From Heterobasidion occidentale (Eukaryota; Basidiomycota; Agaricomycetes; Russulales; Bondarzewiaceae), in the NCBI GenBank assembly GCA_039111635.1, contig JBCAQO010000006.1, positions 2,666,001 to 2,730,000 on the forward strand: DNA of 64,000 bases, written 5' to 3'. Made by a program: the position numbers and the translations under genes. This document shows, piece by piece, positions 32,100 through 44,527 of the stretch (position 1 is the first letter of the stretch; the number at the start of each line of letters is the position of its first letter). Under the pieces are notes generated by a model. It worked only from the letters and a program-made list of their open reading frames with translations, was not told the DNA's origin and did not search any database.

Positions 32100-34564
32100 C
32101 TAATCCAGTAAGGCACTGTTGCGACGGACAGCGCGGTTGCGGTTGCGGTCAGAGTCGTTCCCGTCGCTGTCATGTCCACCTATAGGTGAAAAGAAGCTCG
32201 TGAGTGACAGAACAGATTATAGAGTCAGTGGTTACGAACTGTCATGACCGTGCCTTGGAGCCCTGCGAGCAAGACGGTCCCTGCTCCTGCTCCTATCATT
32301 GCCAGAGTCTATGGAATTTACGATGGACGTCAACCAAATGATACGATCAATATCTGGAGCTAATCACGAACCGTTGCCGCCGTGCCTCCTGCGAGTCAGA
32401 CGATCACGGCTCCTGTTCCTCTCAGAACCAGAGTCTGTTGAATCAAGGTTAGAGGTAGCACACAAATAAATTCAATGCAGTCACAACGAACCGTTGCCTC
32501 CATGTCTCCTGCGAGTAAGAACTATCCTCTCATCGCGGTCGGTATCGTGTCCCGAGTCTGATTACCTCGATGAGGGAAACACACATTGTCAAATGAATAT
32601 CCACAAACCGTTGCCACCGTGTCTCCTACGCGTTAGGCGGTTCCTGCTCCTGCTCCTTTCGCCTCCAGAATCTGCACGGCCAGAAGTATAAGATCAGGCG
32701 ATTCAAGCCAAGAAGCGATCGTAACATACCGTTACCGCCGTGTCTCCTGCGCGCATGGCGAGCAACTTCTCTGATCCTGTCATGGTCTGTATCATTACCC
32801 GAGTCTGCTCAACTCTGAATCAGCGCCCGTATATATCTCGACAAATGACCACGACAAACAAACCATTACCGCCATGTCTTCTGGGGGCAAGCACAGCCCT
32901 GTCATGGTCCGTGTCATTACCGGAGTCTTATTTTGAGTTGAGTTCGACATTCAATCATCAAGAAAGTGCTCGTAACGAACCGTTGCCACCGTGTCTCCTG
33001 CGAGCAAGGCGGTTTCTGCTCCTACTCCTTTCGCCACCAGAGTCTACAGGATTCAGGTGAGGAGTTGAATAGGCACAGTTTATCTAGAGCTTACCATTGC
33101 CGCCATGTCTCCTTCGGGTAAGAACAGCCCTGTCACGGTCGGTGTCATTTCCAGAGTCTAATCACCTCGAGTTGAAGTTCGACATTGAGAGATTAGGAAG
33201 CACTCATAACACACCGTTGCCACCGTGCCTTCTGCGGGCAAGAACAGCCCTGTCGTGATCCGTGTCATTGCCAGAATCTAACAACCTCAAGATGAGTTCG
33301 GTATTTGGATATAAAGGGGGTTCCGTAACAAACCGTTGCCGCCGTGTCTCCTGCGGGCAAGAACAGCTCTGTCGTGATCCGTGTCATTACCAGAGTCTGC
33401 AGTCCGAAGATTAGAACATAGCTTGACGCGACAGGTTCAATGCGTACCATTGCCGCCGTGTCGCCTGCGAGCGAGAACAGCCCTATCACGGTCCGTGTCG
33501 TTGCCGGAGTCTGCTCAAATCTATTTGAGCGACACTCCTGATGACTTGATGCTACGGATGCAACGAACCGTTACCGTCATGGCGTCTGCGATTGAGAACG
33601 GCCCTGTCACGATCCGTGTCATTACCAGAGTCTGCAGGCAGGTTCAGGAAACAAACAATTATAAAGAAGTCAGGGCGTACCATTCCCACCGTGGCGCCTG
33701 CGAGTGAGAACGGCCCTGTCATGGTCCGTATCGTTACCGGAGTCTATTTTCTTTGGACTGAGTTCGACATTCGAGTATCAGGAGGGTCTTGACGGACCGT
33801 TGCCTCCGTGTCTCCTGCGTGCCAGACGGTTCCTGCTTCTGCTCCTCTCATTACCGGAGTCTGCAAGGCTCATATTCAGCAAACGACTAGCTCGTACCAC
33901 ATTTCCAACGATGTGTCCTTACCGTCATGTCTTCTACGAGCAAGTACAGCCCTATCACGGTCTGTGTCGTTGCCGGAGTCTGCAAGGCCACTCATCAGTG
34001 AAGTGCGGAACAAATGACGGGGTTATTCGAGGCATACCATTACCGCCGTGCCTCCTACGAGCCAGGCGATCCCTACTCCCACTTCTGTTACCGTCTGGGA
34101 ACGCCGTTTCAGAAAAGTGCCCAGGGTCAAGACATTCACAACTGACCATGGCTACCATGTCTCCTGCGAGCGAGACCAGTCTTTATACCATCTCGTCCCC
34201 TTAAGTCATCATTGTCTGAATCATCATCATCTGCATGATTATGTTGAGCGAGATTCTGACAGAAACAAGGAGCTCGTCACTTGCCTTGATCTACGAGATT
34301 CCTAGCTGCAATCTCGCCTTGGAGACCTCTGATAGTATTGTCAATTTCGCGAGAACGAGGTGAGCGGGCTTCAATGATAACCTAACCTTTGTCTCCGAGC
34401 GCCGTGAGGGGAGCATGTCCGACGTCCACCGTCACGACATCGTTTCCGACAGCGTCAGACAAGGCAAGAGCGCGCTCCGGTGTGGGGCGAGCATTTACAT
34501 TTAAAAGCCTCAAGGAGACCCAGCAGGCGAGAGCGACGAAACGCGAAAAGCGGGTGAAGAACAT
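32100..34564 (-). CDS. Repeated-exon gene: secreted-type precursor with 17 charged ~21-aa repeats, each in its own phase-1 exon
   Basis: Read from 34564 down; 454 aa in 20 exons. Exon 1 (34387-34564) gives a possible signal peptide (hydrophobic FVALACWVSLRLL, then NVNA/RPTP). A small exon at 34285-34305 follows, then 17 repeat exons: 34147-34215, 34038-34094, 33923-33979, 33798-33860, 33681-33743, 33569-33631, 33448-33510, 33334-33396, 33215-33277, 33095-33157, 32981-33043, 32864-32926, 32730-32804, 32609-32671, 32492-32557, 32372-32434, 32240-32308, and a tail exon 32100-32179. Most repeat exons are exactly 63 nt, every intron is phase 1 and 49-81 nt long. The consensus is DSGNDTDRDRAVLA then RRRHGGNG. 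A second type reads DSGGERSRSRNRL before the same basic end. RRR suits Kex2 cleavage. No family recognised; exon 2, bounded by a GC-AG intron, is the least certain. Confidence 0.72.
32240..34215 (-). repeat. Tandem exon-plus-intron repeat array, 17 units of about 115 bp
   Basis: Each unit is a conserved 57-75 nt exon followed by a 49-63 nt intron. Exon copies differ mainly at third codon positions (GGT/GGC, AAT/AAC, GCT/GCC), while intron interiors are barely alignable. Each unit keeps an acceptor ending CAG/TAG/AAG before ACTC and a donor such as GTTCGT, GTTTGT or GTACGC after AACG or AATG. Confidence 0.85.
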
Positions 34565-34844
34565 GTTGATAAAGCTTGAACTAAGTGTAGCAAGTCGGGT
34601 GTTGCTAGGGATTGAGGATTTCGAAATGCACTTTTATATCTTGCAGCAATGGCGCGTCACAAAGTCCACAATGAAATCGCGATGCCTGTGGGATGCGCAG
34701 TCGATGAAAAAAAGCTCCTGTGGGATGTCCAAGAAATGGGAGATAAATTCAACGCGGCCAAGAGGAAGTCGTGAGATGTCATGGCATAGCTTCGACGACC
34801 ATGAAAAACAAGACTGCAAGCGGTTGATCTCGGCGTGAAGTTCT

Positions 34845-35689
34845 TTAGCTGACATTGGACGGTGATAACCGGCCAAGGCTTACATCTAAATCATCTGACA
34901 TAGAGTAATCGGCGGTGGCTTCCCTCGGCTCAAATAGCGGTTCAGGTTGGAATACAACCCAAAGAGGGCTGTTCATTTCTAACGTCACAATCATGGGAAG
35001 TGGGCAATGGCGTATATCTCGAATGGAGTATGTCGCGTCTCGGACGGCGATACTAAGAATGCGCTGCTCGTGGATGGTTAGAGGGTGGTACTCATAGTAG
35101 CCGAGAGATTCGCAATGTAGAGTGCGTACCTTAGACACGGGAGTGCAGTTCCAATTGGGACGTCGGACGATCAGAAAGGTGCAAAGCCCAAGGCGAAGGC
35201 ATACGATGATCAACATACTATTCCTCCTGCTCAGTTCTTCCCTAGAGCATGTATTTGACAGTGGGAACATAAAGTAGAAATCAGTGACTAAAGTATTTTT
35301 GAGATACTGCGCACCGAAGAGGAGCCCATATGGAGTAATTATCGTGAACAGAGCCAAAGAATCGTGAGACTATATGGACATGTTCAACCATTCGGAAAAC
35401 TTCGACATCTAGGGTCAGGGAAGGAGCTTATTTGCCTCAGGGAGGTTGCGTCAAGTCCAACAAATATGACTGCTAGCTGCACTCGGTAAGTCCACTGCCG
35501 TCGTACGCATGCGATGAACATACACACTACACAGTCAATTCTTCGACACCGTGAGAGCCAGTCCCTCGATTCTCTTCCAACTTGATGCCTCACGGCATCT
35601 TCACATATAGTGTACCCAAATCTACCCAGTTGTGTTATTGACAGATGTAACGGACGAAACGGGTACGACGAACCTGCGAAGGCACTCAT
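34845..35689 (-). other. Unrecognised minus-strand ORFs with hydrophobic stretches
   Basis: Two adjacent ORFs (35384-35689 and 34845-35357) contain hydrophobic segments such as CVVCMFIACV and MLIIVCLRLGLCTFLIV. They may be exons of one intron-containing membrane protein upstream of the repeated-exon gene, or remnants. I could not find a phase-consistent model or a family match. Confidence 0.25.
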
Positions 35690-36171
35690 TGCTCACTTGC
35701 TGATAGCTAACGACAATCAAGGATCAATTAGGCGGCGCGCAGACAGCTAGACTTCTTCAAGTTGATACATGCGCCTTGTCACGCAAATGATCGTTGAACT
35801 AGCATGTCCGGGTCAGGAAAGCAAACGCAACTTCCACTCTGCTGGCAAGAAGAGTCGACCAGTTGGGTTTTGGGTGAAATAGATGATCATTCATGATTCA
35901 TATTGTCGTTGCGAACGGAGAAGATACTAATCAAGAAACCCAAGGACAAGGCCACGATGGTATCGAGACAGTGGCAAAGTGAGAGTTCGGGTCTGCTGGC
36001 TCTGTGATTATGTAAGATAGGCACGAGACCTCTCCTCGACGGAGGGCGTGGTGCTAGGTGGTGCTATGTCCGACTCATTCGAGCACGGGACATTCAAAGT
36101 GTCCTTTGCGATTGGAGAGGTGACATCCAAGAAGACCAGAAAATATCTCACAAAAAAAAGAAAAACATGGG

Positions 36172-37975
36172 TCACACCACATGAAGATCAACCTCGCCAC
36201 GGCTGGAATTCGAGGGAGGAGTAGGTGTGTTCAACCGAAGCACTCGAACGTGAGGATCGTCAAAACCGATGTCCTTGCTACTTCCCTGCACGGTTGAATT
36301 ATCAGCCATAATTAGGGAAAAAGAGCCAGGATAACAAAATGACATAACGTACAGGTTCCTTATTGTCACTAGAGATCGTTCCAGGGAGCACTGAGTCGGG
36401 CCATGGACTAGCTCCGCTTTCATCGATATCCACCCTCCTCTGAGTATCGCGCGACACCTGAATCTGCATTCTGATCGACGCTGCTGCTCAGACACAGTGC
36501 TCGAAAATTGAGATTTCCGACCGTTCAGTGTTGCCATTAGACTGTTTGAGTACCTGGTAGGGCAATATTAGCGATCACATCTAAGATGAGTTTGAAACAG
36601 ACATTCACAGTTCTCCCAAGATCGAAGCTCTACGAGATAAATCAGCAGAGAAGTGAGAATTATGGCAAGTCAGCGCACACTCACGGCATAAGATGATAGT
36701 TTGTTTCTTTCCACTTCATCAAGAAGAGAAGGTCAACACCTGCGCATAACGCAGTGATGCTTCCGGTCTGAATTGTGTGCATGATGAGCCTTGTGATGAG
36801 TGTGTCCGAGGTTTTCCAAGGACTCTTGACTTTGGCACTGTACAACTGGAAAAATGCCGATACTGTCAGCCATATTCAGCGACAGTAGACGGTGTGGTCA
36901 GACTTACGACCCAGATCATGGATAGCGATATCAGGACATCAGCAGCGAAGCTACCGGCTAGTCGAAACTATAGGGAGCATTCCATGTGTAGCATGAATGG
37001 AACGGAAAAGTGTTGAGTCACTTACTGCAAATTCCGGTTGCAACCGAACTAAGTTCTTCGCATTCGACTCTCCTAACCGTGTCAGAACAATGGATGAACT
37101 GACAATCGCCACAAGACATTGCGCCAATGCAATCTAGACGGTGTCATCATTCGCACCGATATGCCGAATGCAATATCAGAACGCACCCCCACGATGAGAA
37201 TTGCGAGCGCAGACATGATCTTCGTCCTTGTCAACTTCCATATTCGCCTGAGGTCGTGTGACGGCATGAGCATATATGCAGACTGCAAAGGATTCATAGC
37301 AGTAGCCCACCAAGCATAGAATGTTTGCACGATTGCTGCAACTATCGTTGTTCCGTGGTAAGATTTCGCAGGAAACGTAAAGAGAATCCAACCCAACTGA
37401 GACTACACACGATTGGAATGGTTGCCGCCGTCCAAGGCACCAACTTGAGTACGTCCGGCCTGTCCCAGTGCTTGATCATGAACCACCAACCCAGATGCGT
37501 CCCGAACACGGTCTGCGTTACGTTCAGACATGAGATAACGTATACTGCTCACAGAAGTCTGAATATATCGAAGCATCTCGTGAATCAATGATGCGAGACT
37601 TGCCTAGTACGCGGATTGCGATTCTGTCTTTCGGGAAATTGCATAGATAGAAATCTGCGTTTGATATAAGCAGGTCGATCTCATGCGGTGTTCAGAATAA
37701 GACTACTCACAGACTTGAACTATCAGGATGCCCATGAGCATCCAATCAACAATATTGCCGACAAACTGAGGATCCAAAGCGAGGTCAGCGATAAGACTGT
37801 ACCGTTATGACAAAGTGCAACAAGACAGACCACGGGCCCAATCCTATACAGAACGGACATCAGTAACACATCTTTGAAAGTTTTTTATCATGGAAGACTT
37901 TTACAGAACATACATCGTGTAAGCATCTTGTGCATCTTCGCTGGCAAGTATCAAATCGTTACTATTACCAGCCAT
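36172..37975 (-). CDS. DUF6534-type multi-pass membrane protein
   Basis: ATG at 37975, stop at 36172-36174, about ten exons. Recognisable blocks in order: VDWMLMGILIVQVYFYLCNF; FGTHLGWWFMIKHWDRPDV; then AAIVQTFYAWRIWKLTRTKI, formed by joining exons across a 62 nt intron (37247-37308); IALAQCLVAIVSSSIVLTRL; RLAGSFAADVLISLSMIW; DTLITRLIMHTIQTGSITAL; and YSNSLMATLNGRK before a hydrophilic tail. This order is that of the basidiomycete-expanded DUF6534 family, seven-transmembrane-like proteins of unknown function. One intron (about 37607) has a GC donor. Exact junctions of exons 2-3 and of the NSLMATLN exon are uncertain. Confidence 0.75.
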
Positions 37976-39833
37976 GGCCGTCGAAGGGGGAAGCGGTAGA
38001 AAGTAGAGCGGGTGCTGTTGAAAATATAGGGCACTCCAACCTGCGAGACGTGGACGCCACCGAACTAGGCAATGCTAGCACTATGGTGACCCATAGGAGG
38101 TCGCATTACCGACAGCGAAGGCATGACATTGATGATCATTATAAGATGGAAGCTGAGGCCCTACGAGTTTATGGACGCCTTGATCAGAATGAAGGATCAT
38201 GATCAGATGCGCCTCATCATGTCTTTGAGGCCAGAACGGGATGGGTAGGTACCATACTTTGTAGCGCCTTGTCGATCAGGCGTATGGATTCGCAAAGAGG
38301 ACGGCTACCTTTGATGGAGCTATGGTCATAGAGATCACCGCATGGTGTTTCTGGGGAGGTGCAAGAGGGCGTAAAACTCTGCCATCGTTCCAGCTCCGCC
38401 CGAGGAAGATGATGAGACAGAAGCTAGATTAGCAGATGGACATACAACCGATTTGTGGTGTGGAATGCATGCTCGTGTCATTCGTGACACCACGTCGATG
38501 GCTGAAAGGAGAAGTAGTTATACTGGTTTCAAAAGGGTCATCACGTACGCAGCTACAGCTCCAGGATTCGCGCCGGGTCATACTCGACCCTTCCTTCCGT
38601 ATAAGCTCCCTTGCTGTGGGCCTTTGCATCACCCATTTGAAAGTTGCAAATCCGATATTTGTGCCCGAAAGTCCATAGACTGATTTTCCGTTTGTTCAGT
38701 ACGTTTCTCCAGTCAAGTCTGTCGTGAATGCCGAATTGTTTGGCTGGCTACCAAACTTGCGGCCTTTCATCCCGCGGAGGGGCGGAGCATGAAAGGCAGA
38801 TACAGCCACATGTTGCTGCCCGGTGCTATGCAATGGTAAGAACGGTTGTATTGAGACCTAGTGGAGGGAGGTATACTGCCGGGTTGAAGGGCTTGATACG
38901 ACGGAAGTCTGCCAACGAGAAGATATCCAGAGTGGCCAGGCTCCAAGTATACTGGACAGTACAGCCGATGATAGGGAATTCAGAGACATGTCGTGGCACG
39001 TTTTTTCGTGATGAGCGCTGAGCGGGCACATCGACATCAGTATCATTGTTCACCTCGTTCACTTGCGGCTCCCAATTTGATGCAGATTCGGCCAAATTGA
39101 TTTTACTTCAAGATCGTACATGATCAGGAAAGACGTGAAGCCTGAGATAAACGAGAGACAATCGATATGGCTCCTTCTCAAACACTTTCGTCTGGAAGGT
39201 GTTCAAGCTTCGAGTTCAGATGAGATTAAAGTACCGCGGTGTCCATAAACGTGATGAAAATTTTGTACAACGGATGCGAATGCCGTAACACTCACATCCC
39301 TGAACACTGCCTGCCTTTCGATCTCAAGGTGAAGATCACTTTGAGGAAAGATTAGCATCCGATCTATGCTCGTTACGTCTTAGTTGCTGAGGTATGTTGA
39401 AAGTTGAATGGAAGCCTATGATGAAAGCAGACAGGTCGATTCGCGCCAAGACTGATCAAATGCTACATCATGGATAAGCAGAGCGGTGCATAGAATTCAC
39501 AAGATTCATTATCTGACTTGGTGTTGAAGGGATCCAAAGGCAGCAAAGGATTGGTGAGCTCGGCGATGGGTCAGAATAGACCAGGCCAGATTAACTGGAG
39601 TCGGGTGTCACGGACATCAATGCATCATCACGTCAGCGTTTGCCACGCTCGTTCGTCTCTTTATGGAAGGCCGATGCACAATCCATCGTATCTCGTGGAG
39701 GTCATTGACATTCTATTCCCGAGATATTGATCGTCGGATTTCCAGGTATGAAAACCGCCACCATATAGATCCCAAAGATGTGCAAGTCTCGCGCTTGCGG
39801 TGTTTTCCCCTTCGTATACCCGCAAACTGTCGG
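37976..39833. other. Interval without a supported gene
   Basis: Minus-strand ORFs at 38429-38632 and 38826-39095 could be exons of an unrecognised gene (VYGLSGTNIGFATFKWVMQ in one frame), but no phase-consistent model or family was found. The final ~300 bp are the likely promoter of the following transporter. Confidence 0.35.
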
Positions 39834-42063
39834 ATGTCCTCTACTGCTGTTCAGAAAGACAACGTCTTATGGGAGGCGAAGAACGATACAGCATCCGACT
39901 CTCATTATTTCTACAAGAATTCTGGCTCCCCTGCGCGCACTTGGGATCGTGCGGTGCTTACCAAGGTAGATTTGGTGGTCATTCCTATCGTGGGCATGTT
40001 TGTGCGTTTTTGTTGCGAAAGCAGACAATTGTACCTGGCATTAACCTTGGCCTTTTTGTTCATTGATTTCAGATCTTTTGTCTTTCCTGGTTCGTATTCC
40101 GTTTCTCTGCTGTCTCGGTCGCTTCATTGACCCTGGTCGTCTGTAACAAAGGATAAAGCGTGAGTAACAGTATTTAAAGTATCATTCAACGCAACTAAAA
40201 TGTGACAATGTCTCCCTATGTAGAAACATTGGCAATGCTCGTATTGCCGGGCTTCAGAGAGACTTGAAGATGACGAATCATCAATTCTCTACCGCTCTGA
40301 CTGTTACATAGTGTGTTTTTTGTTATCTATCTAGCATGCTCAGAGCACAGAATTTTTACTCTAGCGTTCCATACATACTCATGGAAATCCGATGAATCTT
40401 CTCATGAAACGAATCGGCGCCAACATAACTCTCCCCGCCATGGTCATCTTGTGGGGAATCGTATGCGCATGCCAAGGTTGATACATTGCAGAGCTTCATC
40501 GTCTTCAAGTGATCGTTTTTGTTAGGTGCAGTGAAGACATACGGGGGACTTATCGCATGTCGCTTCTTCTTGGGAGCGATGGAAGGTAGTTCTCCATGTC
40601 AATTCAAATCAAGTCATACTTAGCACTCGCCGAACTTGCAGGCGGAATATTCCCAGGAATCGTACTCTATCTCTCGTCTTTCTACAAGCGGCATGTATTG
40701 CAAACTCGATTTTCGCTCATGTTCAGTGTAACATCGCTGGCGGGTGCCTTCTCTGGACTCCTTGCCGCCGCTATTCAGAACATGGACGGAATAAGGGGAC
40801 TCGCTGGTTGGGCATGGATCTTCATTTTGGTACGCCCTTGCATGCAGTGCGTGAGTTCGTATTGACTTGCTGATTTTGGGATTCTTCAGGAGGGTGTGTT
40901 TACGACTGCGTTCGGCCTGATCAGCATGTTTTTCATGCCTGCGACTCCGGCCGACATGCCATGGCTCACGAATGACGAAAAAATAGTATATCTACGCGAG
41001 CTGGCTGAGGATTGGAGTGGGGACGATGAGACGGACATGTTCAGCTGGAGTGAGGTTTGGAGCGTTTTCGTGGACGGACCCCACGTATTGTTGTTGTGCC
41101 TTCCTATGTTCTTAAATGGTGTCATGGTGAGCTCTTTGTGCTTCCCTTTATTTATAATTCGACTGACCTGGATTTCTCAGCTCTTTGGTCTTGCCAATTT
41201 GTAAGTCACAATGCTGACAACCGCTGTGTTCGAGGCCAGACCTAACAATCGACTCCAGTGTTCCAACGATTGTCAATGCTCTCGGCTTTTCTCCGACGCA
41301 CAGTCAACTGTTGGCAGTAAGTGAATTTGTTTTCTTTGGTGACTTGGTCGTCCTGATAGCTGAACATGGATACTAGGCCCCTCCTTACGCGTGCTCTTTC
41401 GTAGTCAGCGTCATGTGCTCCTATTTCGCTGATAGATACAGGCAACGAGGACCTATGTGTATTTTTGTGAACCTCATCGCGACTGTAGGTTATGCGATCT
41501 TCCTTGGTACGTCTATCTTGCACGAGTTTCGCCTCTTCGCTTCCCGTCTGACGTTTACATACACCCGATTCTAGGCACCTCGAACAAGCACGCAAACTAT
41601 GCGGCTCTGTTCCTTCAGATCGTAGGTGTATATTCGACCGCGCCCTGCATTGGAACTTGGAGTTCCAACAACGTCCAGCCGCACTACCGTCGTGCAACTG
41701 CCATCGGATTGAACTTTATTTGCACGAACATCGGAGGTACGCGCTTTCCTCTTTGCGCCATCACCTTCCCACAGCTATCCACAACTGACGTGCAAACCCC
41801 TAGGCATAGTCTCTACATGGATCTTCACTCACCCCCCGCGGTTTCACGATGCGTCCGTCATCAGCCTATCCGCTTCGCTCGGCACGATGTTTTTCTCCGG
41901 AATCCTGATGGCCTACCTCAAGTGGCGCAACAGAGTGAAGCTCGAACAGGTAGACCGGTTGACGAGAGAGAATGGGGACGGTCTGGAACCTGGAGGATGG
42001 AATTCACATAGAGAGAGGATGCGATTGGGCGATAGGCATCCGAGCTTCCGGTTCACGCTGTGA
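39834..42063 (+). pseudogene. MFS transporter, anion:cation symporter (allantoate/nicotinate permease) type, one frame break
   Basis: Exons 39834-40001, 40073-40093, 40152-40159 (8 nt), 40224-40310, 40365-40476, 40526-40585, 40642-40829, 40890-41126, 41181-41200, 41259-41316, 41377-41506, 41575-41736, 41804-42063. Typical ACS-family blocks: TKVDLVVIPIVGMF, DKANIGNARIAGLQRDL, MKRIGANITLPAMVILWG, CRFFLGAMEGGIFPGIV, LSSFYKRHVLQTRFSLMF, SVMCSYFADRYRQRGP and GTWSSNNVQPHYRRATAIG. Exon 5 needs one more base: VPYILMEI and MNLLMKR lie in different frames at 40389-40390, where ATCCCG seems to have become ATCCG. All other phases agree. It probably exported or imported a carboxylate-like compound for the neighbouring pathway. 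The break may be real decay or a consensus error. Confidence 0.85.
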
Positions 42064-42349
42064 AATGTACGGCGGACCGAGTCGTGTCTGTATGGTGCTA
42101 CCTCTGCGTAGACCGGTCCTCAGAATGCTATGACTGATTTGATCCCCTGTCGATGGAACAGTGGCGGGTATGTCCACACTCAGCTCTCGATCTGATGCTT
42201 CCCTGGACAAGATAATTCGCTGGATATTCAAAGGCCAAGCGATGCTATCAATACGGAGTAAAAACAGAGCCAGGGCCAGAAGTTCTCATATTTTCTGGCG
42301 AAGTAATACCTGTCCGTTGGTGATACACAATTTCACCTTCTATTTTCCC

Positions 42350-44527
42350 TCAGACATCGTCTGCGCTCAGGATATCATCCTCGAGCACCCTCTTCGCGAT
42401 CTCAGAACGTGGTCGAATCAAACACTTGTAAGGCATCGGCATCCTAGCATACCAAAAGGGATTAGAGAAAGTAGATTTGAACGACAGACAATTGACAATA
42501 CGTACGAAACGCCACCCGAAGTCATATCCACCTCCGGAGGAGGACCGCCGTCGATTGTTGAGATCGTGAAAACAGAGAGAACCTGGACGATGAGGAGGAA
42601 CATTGTATCTTGCACGAAGTGCCTGCCCACACAAACGCTGTATCATCCGAGAGACGCAGAAAACGAGGTCAGTCGCGGTACGCCAGACTGGACGACACGG
42701 AGTACTCACCGCCTGCCAAATCCGAAAAGAATCCTCGCAGGATCTTTGTCGGCTGGACAATCGAGCTTGCCATCCCGGAGGAACCGCTCTGGTCGAAACT
42801 CAGCAGGGCTGTCGTATGTCTTCGGATCCTGCAGCATTCCCCTGAAAGATCGAACACACGCTGCTTTATAGGGCTCCACTGATGATTGAATTGCTAAGAG
42901 CGTACCACACGTTTGGGACAATCAGAGAACCAGCAGGCAGATGCCATCCTCTGTACTCATCATCCGTTGTCAGCATGTGTGCTATACCTAAAGCGAGTCA
43001 TCGCGGTTCAAATTCGTTCAGAATGGATGGCAGTAAGGCGGTATGGCGACTTGCCTAGCGGTGTTGCAGCGTGCCATCGCAGAGTCTCTTTCATGACTGC
43101 AGTGATGTACGGAAGCTCAGGCTGGTCCGTATGATCGGGAAGTCGGGACGACTTGATCACACGGTCGAGCTCATCTTGCGCTATCTTTTGCACCTTGGGG
43201 TTCTGAAGCATCACCAGGAAGAAAACGGACACTGCGGCAAGAGACTACGTCGATGAGCCTATGTAAATGCGGTGCAGCAATCTGATATTGAATATAACGT
43301 ACAGTGTCAGCTCCCGCTGGCGGTGAGGGATGTATACAGTTCAGCATATGTTTGGCATGGAATAGATAGCGCTTACCTCCGTAAGCGACCGCCGAAGTAT
43401 CACGAACTACACTCTCCTCATCCGAGCTAGCCTGTGGCTGCAAATTTCCAAGAAGCGACGATGCATACGACGGTCTTGCAGTTCCAGAATCCTAGAACAT
43501 TATGTAGCGTGATCGAAAGGATGTTTGTGCTTAGTGGACGAACCATGGACGCCTTGACCATATCGAAGGGAACCTCATGAAGTGCTCGAGCATCAGACTG
43601 CCATTTCTGTACAAGGTCCAAGAACCGTCCACCGCCTAACCAGTGGGGTAAAACTTGCACTGTATATTTATCAGCCACATATGCACATGTGTACGCATGG
43701 TACTCACAAAGAGGGTAAGATTGAACACTGAAAAGACCGGGGACAGTGCGACGCCGATGCTGTGCATAACCGCTTCAGCCGTCTTGACCAGTTTGTGGTC
43801 TCGAGACAAAATTGGGATCCCATATGTCACATCAATTATGAGCTGACCAGAATAACTAGTGCGACAGCGAAAATCAGTCGAGGGCTTCGAAAAAAAGCAA
43901 GACAACATACAGTCGTAAGTGTTCCATGAAGCTATCTGGATCATCCAACAGGTTCTTTAGGAGGATACGAAGAGCTCGATGCTGCGCCGGCCGGTAAGCA
44001 GTTATCGCAGTCTTGCTGAACTTAGACATCATGGCCTGCTTTTGTTTCTGCCATGGTTTTCCATAATTCATGAACCCGAGATTCCAATCCTGTCCGATTC
44101 TGTCATGACACGTGAGAGTCAAACCCTCGACAGTACTAACGACTTACAGATCAACGAGCGGGAAACGAGGCCGATCCGAGTATATGGCCGATCGTTTGTC
44201 CATGAGATCAACTGCCGCTTGAGCGGAGCTGACGACGAGCATAGACGTTCCAAATGTCGTGAGATAGACCACATCGCCTGTAGAGTAAGGGTCAGCGAGG
44301 GTAGCAAATGAAATGACACGGAACACCAATCTCACCATAAATCTCCCCCAGCGAGTGAACGTCTTCCATTCATGCTTGCGCGGTAAATCAAACAGATTTC
44401 CAATAAATGGCAAAGATCTCGGACCTGGAGGCAGAGACAGACGTGGTCGCCGGAATCGCCAAGTCAAGATGTATACGCAGATGAGGCATAGACTAGCAGA
44501 AGCCGCGTTGGCAACCACGAAAGACAT
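42350..44527 (-). pseudogene. Cytochrome P450, copy 1, with two single-base deletions
   Basis: Twelve exons from 44527 down: 44336-44527, 44148-44277, 43911-44099, 43708-43855, 43544-43659, 43377-43491, 43303-43316, 43055-43244, 42906-42987, 42710-42841, 42506-42637, 42350-42443. N-terminal membrane anchor, proline hinge LPPGPRSLPFIGN, I-helix region AGADT, ExxR in KETLRWHAA, PERF block and heme motif FGFGRRVCVGRHF. Exon lengths equal those of the intact paralog at 56474-58651 except exon 4, which is one base short (148 versus 149). Exon 1 is also one base short of a working phase at a G run (44345-44349), and exon 4 loses a C near 43719 (AATCCTTACC to AATCTTACC). With both bases it would be 511 aa. 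It would be an ER-bound monooxygenase; the substrate is unknown. Confidence 0.9.

Noticed and set aside
32340..33800. Plus-strand ORFs containing repeated PLPPCLLRAR
   Set aside because: They are the complement of the repeat exons and run through divergent introns. Only the minus strand gives constant phase, splice sites and synonymous variation.
32240..34215. Non-coding minisatellite or CRISPR-like array
   Set aside because: Units are regular (about 115 bp), but conserved parts are exact codon multiples flanked by splice signals and the genome is fungal, so a repeated-exon gene explains it better.
34306..34386. 18 nt intron (GTTAGG to GAAG) after exon 1 of the repeat gene
   Set aside because: Too short to splice, although the downstream frame reads well. 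An 81 nt intron ending ATTGCAG keeps the same phase.
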